A stretch of 5,753 nucleotides of DNA from Bacteroidota bacterium (GTDB lineage Bacteria > Bacteroidota > Bacteroidia > Bacteroidales > Paludibacteraceae): contig JAKLIM010000253.1 of NCBI GenBank assembly GCA_022709605.1, positions 1 through 5,753 of the forward strand. The letters run 5' to 3'. The notes under the pieces were generated by a model. That model had not been told where the DNA came from, did no database searches, and saw only the letters and a program-made list of their open reading frames with translations. The translations under genes and the position numbers were made by a program. Below, piece by piece: positions 1-5,450 of the stretch. Within the stretch, counting starts at the first letter, position 1. Every line of letters starts with the position of its first letter.

Positions 1-1362
1 ACTACCGTGCAGAAAATGATTCATGTATCGAATAGAATCCATAATACTGAGGGTAGTATCTTTTATACCAAGCTCATAATCAAATACTTTAGTTTTATGT
101 GGCTGATTGAGATATTTATCAATCGAATCTTTATCATTATTAAATCTGGCAACTAAAGATTCATACGCTTTTGTTTTTTTGGCAATATTTTCAACAAAAT
201 CTGGTATATCTTTGTGGTTTTCGTCCTGCCATGGATTCTGACCTCTCCAATGTTCAAAAAATCGACGTTGAAGCGTTTTCATTTGTTTGTGAACAGATTC
301 TTCAGCATATTTCTGAAGTCTCGAATCAATCGTAACATATATTTTCAATCCATCTGAATAAATATCATTTCCTGTACTTTCTTCCCAATCCTGCAAATAT
401 TTATCAAGATACGAACGAAAGTGTAAGGCATCACCATCGTACGATTGTTCGATACTATAAAGCAAGCGAATAGGCATTTGTTGCAGCGAATCACATTCGT
501 GTTGAGTAATAACATCCTGATTAACAAGATTCTGTAAAACCAGATTTCTTCGTTCTTTCGATCGTTTCGGATTGGAAATCGGACTGTAAGAAGTTGTTGC
601 TTTGAGTAAACCAACCAAAGTGGCTGATTGTTCGTAATTCAGATCAATCGGTTTCACTTTGAAAAAAGTTTTGGCTGCCGTTCTGATTCCAAAAGAATTA
701 CTCCCAAAATCGACCGTATTCAGGTACATGGTCAGAATTTCGTTTTTCTCGTAAAAAAGCTCAATTTTTACAGCTGTGGTCCATTCTTTCGTTTTCATTA
801 TAATCAGTTTTACCCCCGGAATATGTCCGAAAAGGCCTTTAGAATACTGATTACGTGTTTTATACATATTTTTGACCAACTGCTGCGTAATGGTACTGGC
901 ACCTCTGGCATTACCCTGAGTCATGTCTTTTATTGCCGCAAACACACCCTGAATATCAATTCCGAAGTGTTTATAAAATCGTTCGTCCTCGGTAGCTATA
1001 AGCGTTTCGATTAGTTTTGGTGATATTTCATCAAAATTTACGGGCATTCGGTTTTCGCGGAAATACTTTCCAATTACTTTACCATCGGAGCTAATAATCT
1101 CTGATGCAACGCTTTGATTAGGATGACTTATGCTGTGTAAAGTAGGCGATTTACCGAAAAGCCAGAGGAAGTTGATGTCGACTAATAATAAGTACAAAAG
1201 AAACATCCAAAAAAAAGTGAACATTAAATTGGCCACTTTCCGGTACCAAACTAAATTCCGAAAACGGGCGTGTCTCGCTTTTCGCCAGTTGATAAATTTG
1301 TTTAACCAAATTTTTAAAAATTCAAAAATTTCAGAAACTGTGAATTTGATTTTATCCCACAT
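1..1362 (-). CDS. Bifunctional class A penicillin-binding protein (PBP1A-like), 3' end cut by window edge
   Basis: One open frame runs from ATG at 1362 to base 1 without a stop (454 residues); the C-terminal part lies outside the window. Class A PBPs polymerise lipid II into glycan strands with a GT51 glycosyltransferase domain and crosslink the stem peptides with a transpeptidase domain, both on the outer face of the inner membrane. Visible: a basic cytoplasmic N-terminus (residues 1-45), one transmembrane anchor (about 46-70), then the GT51 motifs: ATEDERFYKHFGID with the catalytic Glu125, GASTITQQL (154-162), KEW with Glu193, and ILTMYLNTVDFGSNSFGI (209-226). A linker follows, and TIDSRLQKYAEE (344-355) marks entry into the transpeptidase region. 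The SxxK, SxN and KTG motifs are not reached. GT motif 2 has GA where GG is usual. The GNAT gene ends 116 bp upstream on the same strand. The frame is intact, so the gene is truncated by the window and not broken. Family assignment is very secure; the PBP1A subtype is inferred. Confidence 0.95.
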   Translation of the reverse strand, partial: MWDKIKFTVSEIFEFLKIWLNKFINWRKARHARFRNLVWYRKVANLMFTFFWMFLLYLLLVDINFLWLFGKSPTLHSISHPNQSVASEIISSDGKVIGKYFRENRMPVNFDEISPKLIETLIATEDERFYKHFGIDIQGVFAAIKDMTQGNARGASTITQQLVKNMYKTRNQYSKGLFGHIPGVKLIIMKTKEWTTAVKIELFYEKNEILTMYLNTVDFGSNSFGIRTAAKTFFKVKPIDLNYEQSATLVGLLKATTSYSPISNPKRSKERRNLVLQNLVNQDVITQHECDSLQQMPIRLLYSIEQSYDGDALHFRSYLDKYLQDWEESTGNDIYSDGLKIYVTIDSRLQKYAEESVHKQMKTLQRRFFEHWRGQNPWQDENHKDIPDFVENIAKKTKAYESLVARFNNDKDSIDKYLNQPHKTKVFDYELGIKDTTLSIMDSIRYMNHFLHGS

Positions 1363-1384
1363 ATTACTTAATCGTATTTTGATG

Positions 1385-1392
1385 CAAATTTA
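1385..1392 (-). promoter_or_regulatory. Candidate Bacteroidota -7 element for the PBP gene
   Basis: Read on the minus strand this is TAAATTTG, an exact match to the Bacteroidota -7 consensus TAnnTTTG, 22 bases upstream of the PBP ATG. No TTG/TTTG -33 element sits at the expected distance of about 19 bp, and the consensus is short and AT-rich, so support is moderate. Confidence 0.35.
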
Positions 1393-1478
1393 AAGCAAAA
1401 TCATCAAATTTGTTGTCATCTTAAGAATTTAAGTACAAATATTAAACATTTTCCTTCATTCACGACTATTCGACCGGG

Positions 1479-1985
1479 TTACTTTACTCCCAATTCCCAA
1501 AATATTGATTCCTCGTCGCGGGTTAATTCCTTGAAATCATTGCGAAGAAGCACATTTTGTGATTGTAGATTTAACTTTTCAGTTTCGGCAATAATCGATT
1601 GAATATCAGTTCGTTTTTTGGTCCATTCGATAATTTGATGAACAGCTTCTGTCATGTACCCGAAACCTTTGAATTGATCGTTCAATCCGTAACCAATTTC
1701 AACTTTTCCGTCCATCGGTTCGCCATGAAAACACAATGAACCTAAAACTACAGAATCCAACTTCCGGATTATCAGCCAGATGGTATAAAAAAGAAATTCC
1801 TTCTCGAAGTGATTAATTTCAGGTACAAATTCTTTTATTACAGCCGATTTGAGTTCTTTATCGGCTTCAGATTGATCATCGATTAAATGTAATTGAGCGG
1901 CGAGTTTTTTCGGAGAATCGATGTACAACATTAATTCTTCGAACACCAATGGTCTCAAATACAGCCTGTCTGACTCAAGTTTAAT
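1479..1985 (-). CDS. GNAT-family N-acetyltransferase (RimJ/RimL type), start codon non-canonical or lost
   Basis: GNAT enzymes transfer acetyl from acetyl-CoA to an amine; this one resembles the RimJ/RimL-type group (Acetyltransf_3), whose substrates range from protein N-termini to small molecules. The substrate cannot be told here. Visible: the first strand LESDRLYLRPL, the acetyl-CoA pyrophosphate-binding loop in VEIGYGLNDQFKGFGYMTEA (QFKGFG fits Q/R-x-x-G-x-G/A), and a late segment AETEKLNLQSQNVLLRNDF matching the usual alpha4 region before the C-terminus. The start is a problem. The conserved first strand is encoded from about 1982 down, but the only TTG in frame (1958) lies inside that strand and the first in-frame ATG is at 1931, after it. 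No ATG exists in any minus frame from 1959 to 2060. ATT at 1985 (168 residues, beginning I/M-KLESDRLYLRPL) fits the family best; a TTG start at 1958 would give 159 residues. The frame upstream stays open to the TAA at 2099-2097. It lies downstream of the hydratase terminator, so it probably has its own promoter; TATCTTTA at 2052-2045 is one weak candidate. Family call firm, start uncertain. Confidence 0.85.
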   Translation of the reverse strand: MKLESDRLYLRPLVFEELMLYIDSPKKLAAQLHLIDDQSEADKELKSAVIKEFVPEINHFEKEFLFYTIWLIIRKLDSVVLGSLCFHGEPMDGKVEIGYGLNDQFKGFGYMTEAVHQIIEWTKKRTDIQSIIAETEKLNLQSQNVLLRNDFKELTRDEESIFWELGVK

Positions 1986-2062
1986 ATTGATAGCAAATGT
2001 TTTGATAATTATACTTTTTTTGTTTGGGGATTCAAAAAAACGGTTAAAGATAAAACTTTTTT

Positions 2063-2103
2063 TGTAAAAAATAATGGCAGAACCGGAGTTCTGCCATTAT
2101 TTT
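2063..2103 (-). terminator. Rho-independent terminator of the MaoC-like gene
   Basis: A perfect 16-bp inverted repeat (2068-2083 with 2088-2103) encloses a 4-base loop. Read on the minus strand the loop is UCCG closed by C-G, that is the extra-stable cUNCGg tetraloop class, and the stem runs directly into a T-rich tract (ATTATTTTTTAC). It begins 18 bp after the stop of the hydratase gene, so it should end that transcript. On the plus strand there is no gene to terminate, and the loop would be CGGA, which favours the minus orientation. It lies upstream of the GNAT coding region and so separates the two genes transcriptionally. Confidence 0.88.
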
Positions 2104-2121
2104 AAAAAAGGTAATATTTTT

Positions 2122-2586
2122 TTAAACAAAATGGTAAAGAAATACAATGTTGGTTTCTAAAGCGGGTTTTTTACTGTCCTTAATTTCGAGAACTGCATTG
2201 ATTTCGGCTTTGGTAATACCTCGAAGATTGATAAGTGAAACTAACTTGGCAGTGCATCGAACTTCGCTGTCAACAATCACCGGATTCATAAATCTCAATT
2301 TCTCAATACCATAATTTACAGTCAGTTTTGAGTTATTTACTTCGATAATTTGCTCCCACAAATAAGGCAAAACCGATAATGTTAAATACCCATGCGCAAT
2401 AGTATTTTTGAAAGGACTTTCTGCCTTAGCACGTTCCGGATCAACGTGTATCCATTGATGATCGAAAGTTGCATCGGCAAATAAGTTGATTTGTTCCTGT
2501 GTAATTTTATGATACGGAGAAGAACCAAGCAATTTTCCTACGTATTGCTCAAAATCATGAAAATTGTTAATTACGATTTTACTCAT
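2122..2586 (-). CDS. MaoC-like dehydratase, NodN/(R)-specific enoyl hydratase type
   Basis: A 154-residue single hot-dog-fold protein. Relatives hydrate trans-2-enoyl-CoA to (R)-3-hydroxyacyl-CoA, usually as dimers in the cytoplasm; the NodN and mycobacterial Rv0130 group has this length. Visible: ITQEQINLFADATFDHQWIH (28-47), which contains the hydratase dyad Asp42 and His47 in the D-x-x-x-x-H arrangement, followed by VDPERA and then the conserved IAHGYLTLS (63-71) of the substrate tunnel. FMNPVIVDSEVR (99-110) matches the usual strand after the hot-dog helix. The G of the common ATGDHQWIH motif is F here (ATFDHQWIH). The start is ATG at 2586, preceded by an A/T-rich stretch with no Shine-Dalgarno, as is normal in this phylum. 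Its neighbours offer no fatty-acid or polyhydroxyalkanoate context, so the physiological substrate is unknown. It is bounded by its own candidate promoter and a strong terminator, so it is probably monocistronic. Confidence 0.92.
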   Translation of the reverse strand: MSKIVINNFHDFEQYVGKLLGSSPYHKITQEQINLFADATFDHQWIHVDPERAKAESPFKNTIAHGYLTLSVLPYLWEQIIEVNNSKLTVNYGIEKLRFMNPVIVDSEVRCTAKLVSLINLRGITKAEINAVLEIKDSKKPALETNIVFLYHFV

Positions 2587-2630
2587 ATATTTTTAATTAA
2601 TTTTTATCGAAATAAATCGACATTTCTGCA

Positions 2631-2638
2631 CAAACATA
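2631..2638 (-). promoter_or_regulatory. Candidate -7 element for the MaoC-like gene
   Basis: Minus-strand TATGTTTG matches TAnnTTTG exactly and would give a 5' leader of about 40 bases before the ATG at 2586. No clear -33 TTG is found at the preferred spacing, so this is a partial match only. Confidence 0.35.
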
Positions 2639-2771
2639 AATTTATTGTGCAAAAATAATCTTTTCAAACAACATAACCAACAGTAAAGTTAAAAAAAGAA
2701 CGATTTTTAACTGAATATCCGTTGATATTTTTTACAGGTAAAATATTATCCGGGGTTTCGGGGCTTCGTTG

Positions 2772-2796
2772 ATTTTCATTCGAATGCAATGAAAAT
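2772..2796 (-). repeat. Inverted repeat downstream of the SRAP gene, possible weak terminator hairpin
   Basis: ATTTTCATT and AATGAAAAT form a perfect 9-bp stem around a 7-base loop, 30 bp past the SRAP stop codon. A 10-bp palindrome, CATTCGAATG, is nested in its left part (2777-2786). The stem is AT-rich and no T-run follows on the minus strand, so a role as terminator is only a guess. Confidence 0.3.
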
Positions 2797-2825
2797 TATT
2801 TCATCAAAATAGTGATAGAAATTTT

Positions 2826-3581
2826 TCAAAATAAAGTAAGTTGTGTTGACGCATCAACCTCAGGGTAAATAACTTCGTTTATAATTTCAGGTACATTTCT
2901 ATTCAATCTTGCATTATTAGCGATTCGTGAAATGGTGTGTGCGGCCATTTTTGAATCATCATACGGTTTGATTAGCTTTTTGATATGCTCTGCATCGGTT
3001 TTGGTGTCCATCCATTTATAAACTTCGTTGTCATTCATTATCAATGGCATTCTTTTTTTTAGGTTATGAATTTTGGTCATTAATGTATTTGCAGTTGTGG
3101 TTACTATGCTGAAAGTGTTGTTTATCTCCTCTGTTTCAACATTTATCCATTTATCATAAATAGCACCTATAAAGAAACTTTCGCTTTCAGTCGGATGTAT
3201 AAAATACGGAAATTTCGATCCATTCACGTCGCGATACTCGAAAAAACCGGTAACAGGCAAAATGCAACGTTGACTTTGAATGCTTTTTCTGAACGAAGGT
3301 TTTTCAAAAACGGTTTCGCCCAACGCATTTAGCGTTTTAGTCCGAATTTCAGTAGCGTCTTTCTCCGTTTTAATCCACGATGGAATTAAACCCCATTGGT
3401 ACATAAATATTCCATCCTCCTTTATCACAGGAAGTTCGGGTGCAGAAAATCCACTAACAAAATAATAATCAGTAAATTCCGGCAAGTCATTTTGCTTTTC
3501 CCAATCATCCGGAAGACTATCGTAATACTTCTCGAGTGTAAGTAAAGTATTATTGCGTAAAATGGCAACTGTAAAACACAT
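2826..3581 (-). CDS. SRAP-domain protein (YedK/HMCES family), abasic-site DNA-protein crosslinker
   Basis: A 251-residue SOS response-associated peptidase family protein. YedK/HMCES proteins shield abasic sites in single-stranded DNA by forming a thiazolidine crosslink through Cys2, exposed after Met removal. Visible: Met-Cys2 at the start, YQWGLIPSW (61-69), Asn85 in TLNALGET, Glu115 in TGFFEYR, and His172 in IHNLKKRMPLIM, matching the Cys/Asn/Glu/His active site. Two departures from the E. coli type: the residue two after Asn85 is Leu87, where NAR-type motifs have a DNA-contacting Arg, and three extra residues separate His172 from RMP; the latter may be typical of this phylum. The last five residues are QLTLF, an excellent match to the bacterial sliding-clamp-binding motif QL(S/D)LF (inference: recruitment to the replication fork). 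The essential Cys2 fixes the start at ATG 3581. A weak -7-like TATCTTTA lies at 3608-3601. No LexA-type operator was recognised. Confidence 0.95.
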   Translation of the reverse strand: MCFTVAILRNNTLLTLEKYYDSLPDDWEKQNDLPEFTDYYFVSGFSAPELPVIKEDGIFMYQWGLIPSWIKTEKDATEIRTKTLNALGETVFEKPSFRKSIQSQRCILPVTGFFEYRDVNGSKFPYFIHPTESESFFIGAIYDKWINVETEEINNTFSIVTTTANTLMTKIHNLKKRMPLIMNDNEVYKWMDTKTDAEHIKKLIKPYDDSKMAAHTISRIANNARLNRNVPEIINEVIYPEVDASTQLTLF

Positions 3582-3668
3582 TATTCAAATATTGGTTTTT
3601 TAAAGATAAATATCAAAGTTCACGACTATAATAATTAAAATGAAGTTTAGAAAATAATTTGCACCGTA

Positions 3669-3735
3669 TTTCTAATTTCCTAATTTCTAATTTTCTAATT
3701 TCTATTTTCCAATTTTCTAATTTCTAATTTTCTAA
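3669..3735. repeat. Tandem TTAGAAA/TTAGAAAA repeat overlapping the lipoprotein stop codon
   Basis: On the plus strand nine consecutive 6-8 base units of TTTCTAA, TTTTCTAA and close variants (TTTCCTAA, TTTCTA, TTTTCCAA) fill this stretch. On the minus strand each is TTAGAAA(A), and the TAG stop of the lipoprotein gene (3734-3732) lies inside the first unit; the preceding codons GAA AAT also fit the pattern. The repeat forms most of the gap between the lipoprotein and SRAP genes. The units differ slightly from each other, so the array is imperfect. Its function is unknown; replication slippage is a likely origin. Confidence 0.9.
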
Positions 3736-4634
3736 TTTTCCGTCTTCATCAAACATTTAACCGTAACCGGAAAATGATCCGAAGGATAGGAATCGGGTAC
3801 ATATTTATCAGTCAGAACTTTATAAGCTAATATTTGCACTTTCGAAGTAAAAATATAATCGATTCGAACATCTTCAGGAAAGTGACTTTTAGTAATGTCC
3901 CAACTATTAAAAGTGCCGATTGTGTTTTGATTTTCAGATTCTACTGCCATTTTACTATCGTAAAATTCATTGACCATTTTGTTGTACACAGCAGTTTCGA
4001 AAGGAGATGCATTGAAATCGCCCACGCAAAAAACTATATCTGATCCTGCAATTTGTTTGATTTTTGCAACTGTCAATGCTGCACTTTCGGCCCGGGCTAC
4101 AATCCCTACATGATCGAAATGAACATTGAAAAAATAAAATTCCTTTTGCGTTATTTTATCGTATAATTTTACCCACAAACAAATACGGTTCAGTGCTGCA
4201 TCCCAGCCTTTACTGGCCACATTTGGAGTTGACGACAGAAAAAAGAATCCATTCTCTTTTTCCTCAAAGCGGTTTTTATTATAAAAAATGCCTAATCGCT
4301 CCCCTATTGACCCTTCATCATTATCCCTGCCTTTGGATATTGAATTAAAAGAAGGCAAAAATTTTTTCAAATCATTTTCCTGACCAATATTTACCAACTC
4401 CTGAACGCCAAAAACATCAAATTTGTAAGTATTGATGAGCTGAGCGACGTGATATTTTCGTTCGGACCAGGATCTTTGATTCTTATCGCCGGATGTTTCG
4501 ATCCGCACATTAAAAGTAGAGATAATCAAAGTGTCCGAAACTGAAATAATATCATTTTCGGGCATTACTGCCGTACACGAAAAGACATTTAAAGCAAAAA
4601 AAAGTATTAATAAATTGAAATTCAGTGCCTTCAT
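3732..4634 (-). CDS. Endonuclease/exonuclease/phosphatase-family lipoprotein
   Basis: A 300-residue protein of the EEP (DNase I-like) fold, a metal-dependent phosphodiesterase or phosphatase family acting on nucleic acids, phospholipids or phosphorylated sugars. An N-terminal hydrophobic signal (residues 5-19) ends in VFSC, a lipobox with lipidated Cys20, so the protein should be exported and anchored in the envelope. No acidic cluster of the known Bacteroidota surface-export type follows the Cys (TAVMPEN), so a periplasm-facing location is slightly favoured. EEP signature residues in order: Asn42 (STFNVR), Glu79 (FGVQEL), Arg113 (GERLGIFY), NVHFDHVG (170-177) with His172, GDFNASP with Asp206 and Asn208, RIDYIF with Asp259, and the terminal SDHFPV with Asp286-His287. 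ARAESA (180-185) matches the ARxxSA helix of the group that includes uncharacterised secreted EEP proteins. All catalytic positions look intact. The start is ATG 4634, with a good promoter match 49 bases upstream. The substrate cannot be predicted. Confidence 0.93.
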   Translation of the reverse strand: MKALNFNLLILFFALNVFSCTAVMPENDIISVSDTLIISTFNVRIETSGDKNQRSWSERKYHVAQLINTYKFDVFGVQELVNIGQENDLKKFLPSFNSISKGRDNDEGSIGERLGIFYNKNRFEEKENGFFFLSSTPNVASKGWDAALNRICLWVKLYDKITQKEFYFFNVHFDHVGIVARAESAALTVAKIKQIAGSDIVFCVGDFNASPFETAVYNKMVNEFYDSKMAVESENQNTIGTFNSWDITKSHFPEDVRIDYIFTSKVQILAYKVLTDKYVPDSYPSDHFPVTVKCLMKTEN

Positions 4635-4682
4635 ACTATTAAATGTATTTAAACCAAATCAAATAAGTCCGAAAAAAGTATA

Positions 4683-4711
4683 CAAACCTACAAAACTTTT
4701 ATCAAAAACAA
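4683..4711 (-). promoter_or_regulatory. Candidate Bacteroidota promoter for the EEP lipoprotein gene
   Basis: On the minus strand, TTG at 4711-4709 is followed after 18 bases by TAGGTTTG at 4690-4683. This fits the two-part Bacteroidota consensus (TTG or TTTG near -33, about 19 bases, TAnnTTTG near -7) and is the best two-element match in the window. It predicts a leader of roughly 40 bases before the ATG at 4634. Confidence 0.5.
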
Positions 4712-4776
4712 GTATTATAATTTATAAATCGTATTAAAATCACAATCGTTTTTCTTAATTTATCAACACATACAAG

Positions 4777-4784
4777 TATATTTG
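4777..4784 (+). promoter_or_regulatory. Candidate -7 element for the gamma-carbonic anhydrase-like gene
   Basis: TATATTTG matches TAnnTTTG exactly and lies 29 bases upstream of the ATG at 4814, giving a leader of about 20 bases. A -33 TTG is not evident at normal spacing. It is divergent from the lipoprotein promoter, and the two sit within the same 179-bp gap. Confidence 0.45.
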
Positions 4785-4813
4785 CAAAAAATTAGAAACA
4801 AACATTTCAATGT

Positions 4814-5338
4814 ATGGCATTAATTAAGGAAGTACGTGGATTTTCTCCACAAATTGGCGAAGATTGTTATCTGGCTGAAAATGCGACAATTGTGGGCGAT
4901 GTAATCATCGGAAATGGTTGCAGTATTTGGTTCAATGCCGTGTTGCGTGGCGATGTAAATTCCATTCGCATAGGAAACAACACCAATATTCAGGACGGAG
5001 TAGTGTTACATACTTTATATCAGAAATCAGTGGTTGAAATAGGCGATTTTGTAACCATAAGTCACAATGTAACCATTCACGGTGCAAAAGTGGATAATTA
5101 TGCGTTAATTGGAATGGGTGCCGTTGTGCTCGATTATGTAGAAGTAGGCGAAGGAGCCATTGTTGCTGCCGGATCTACAGTGCTAAGCAACACAATAATA
5201 CCACCTTACACACTTTGGGCGGGCGTACCTGCCAAATTTGTAAAGAATATTGAACCTGAAAAAACCAATGAAATGAATAAAAGAATAGCGCATAATTATG
5301 CAATGTATGCAGGTTGGTACAAAGAACCCGAAATGTAA
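4814..5338 (+). CDS. Gamma-class carbonic anhydrase-like hexapeptide-repeat protein
   Basis: A 174-residue left-handed beta-helix protein of the gamma-carbonic anhydrase/YrdA/PaaY type, usually a cytoplasmic homotrimer with metal at the subunit interfaces; some members hydrate CO2, others appear to be acyl-thioesterases or are inactive. Visible: imperfect hexapeptide repeats from about residue 17 to 140 (for example ATIVGDVIIGNGCSIW) and the three metal ligands His66 (VLHT), His84 (ISHNV) and His89 (IHGA). LRGD with Arg45 and Asp47, and Gln60 in NIQDG, are conserved positions of the family. GAKV follows the third His where many members have GC(T/K)(I/V). The C-terminal alpha-helix (about 149-168) packs on the helix in relatives. 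An ATG at 4810 overlaps upstream but is out of frame; the ATG at 4814 gives the normal N-terminus. Length is typical. The metal site is complete, so activity is possible, but carbonic anhydrase function is not proven by sequence for this group. Confidence 0.94.
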   Translation: MALIKEVRGFSPQIGEDCYLAENATIVGDVIIGNGCSIWFNAVLRGDVNSIRIGNNTNIQDGVVLHTLYQKSVVEIGDFVTISHNVTIHGAKVDNYALIGMGAVVLDYVEVGEGAIVAAGSTVLSNTIIPPYTLWAGVPAKFVKNIEPEKTNEMNKRIAHNYAMYAGWYKEPEM

Positions 5339-5450
5339 TTTTTTAAAATATACTTTTTTTTAACAGGTAATATATTTAAAATGAAACACTTGCAGGTTAT
5401 AAAATTTAATTTAAATAAAATGAATATAACAATCTAAACTTAATGAATTT

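Larger units (their letters stand above)
2587..2825. other. 239-bp intergenic region, no gene seen
   Basis: This gap between the SRAP stop and the hydratase start holds no credible ORF or RNA gene. It contains the hydratase promoter candidate on the left, two weak inverted repeats (2687-2695 with 2704-2712; 2772-2780 with 2788-2796), and a short G-rich islet at about 2750-2768 in which an 8-base unit close to CGGGGTTT occurs twice. The islet stands out against the AT-rich background. No convincing intrinsic terminator for the SRAP gene is visible, since neither hairpin is followed by a clear minus-strand T-run. Confidence 0.5.

Noticed and set aside
345..614. 89-codon minus-strand ORF
   Set aside because: It is a shifted frame inside the PBP gene, whose own frame stays open through this stretch and encodes the linker after the GT51 domain.
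1..1362. Frameshifted or pseudogenised PBP
   Set aside because: Codon-by-codon reading from ATG 1362 to base 1 gives 454 sense codons with all GT51 motifs; it is incomplete only because the window ends.
628..1393. Two plus-strand ORFs (628-1014 and 1130-1393)
   Set aside because: Both are antisense to the GT51 and N-terminal parts of the PBP gene, show no domain pattern, and the minus-strand motifs are unmistakable.
2687..2712. 9-bp inverted repeat AGTTAAAAA/TTTTTAACT as a terminator
   Set aside because: Almost entirely A-T, over 110 bp from the SRAP stop, and without the expected tract; simple AT-rich sequence gives such pairs often.
3280..3465. 61-codon plus-strand ORF
   Set aside because: Antisense to the SRAP active-site region; no features of its own.
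1458..3629. Shared 11-mer TTCACGACTAT in two intergenic gaps (1458-1468 and 3619-3629)
   Set aside because: An 11-base repeat is expected by chance in a window of this size and the flanks do not match.
3834..4043. 69-codon plus-strand ORF
   Set aside because: Antisense to the catalytic C-terminal half of the EEP lipoprotein.
4531..4737. 68-codon plus-strand ORF
   Set aside because: Antisense to the lipoprotein signal peptide and its promoter region; the composition is typical of translated AT-rich noncoding DNA.
5381..5437. 18-codon plus-strand ORF (MKHLQVIKFNLNKMNITI) before the small membrane protein
   Set aside because: Too short to judge, AT-rich, and not followed by an attenuator-like hairpin; probably chance.
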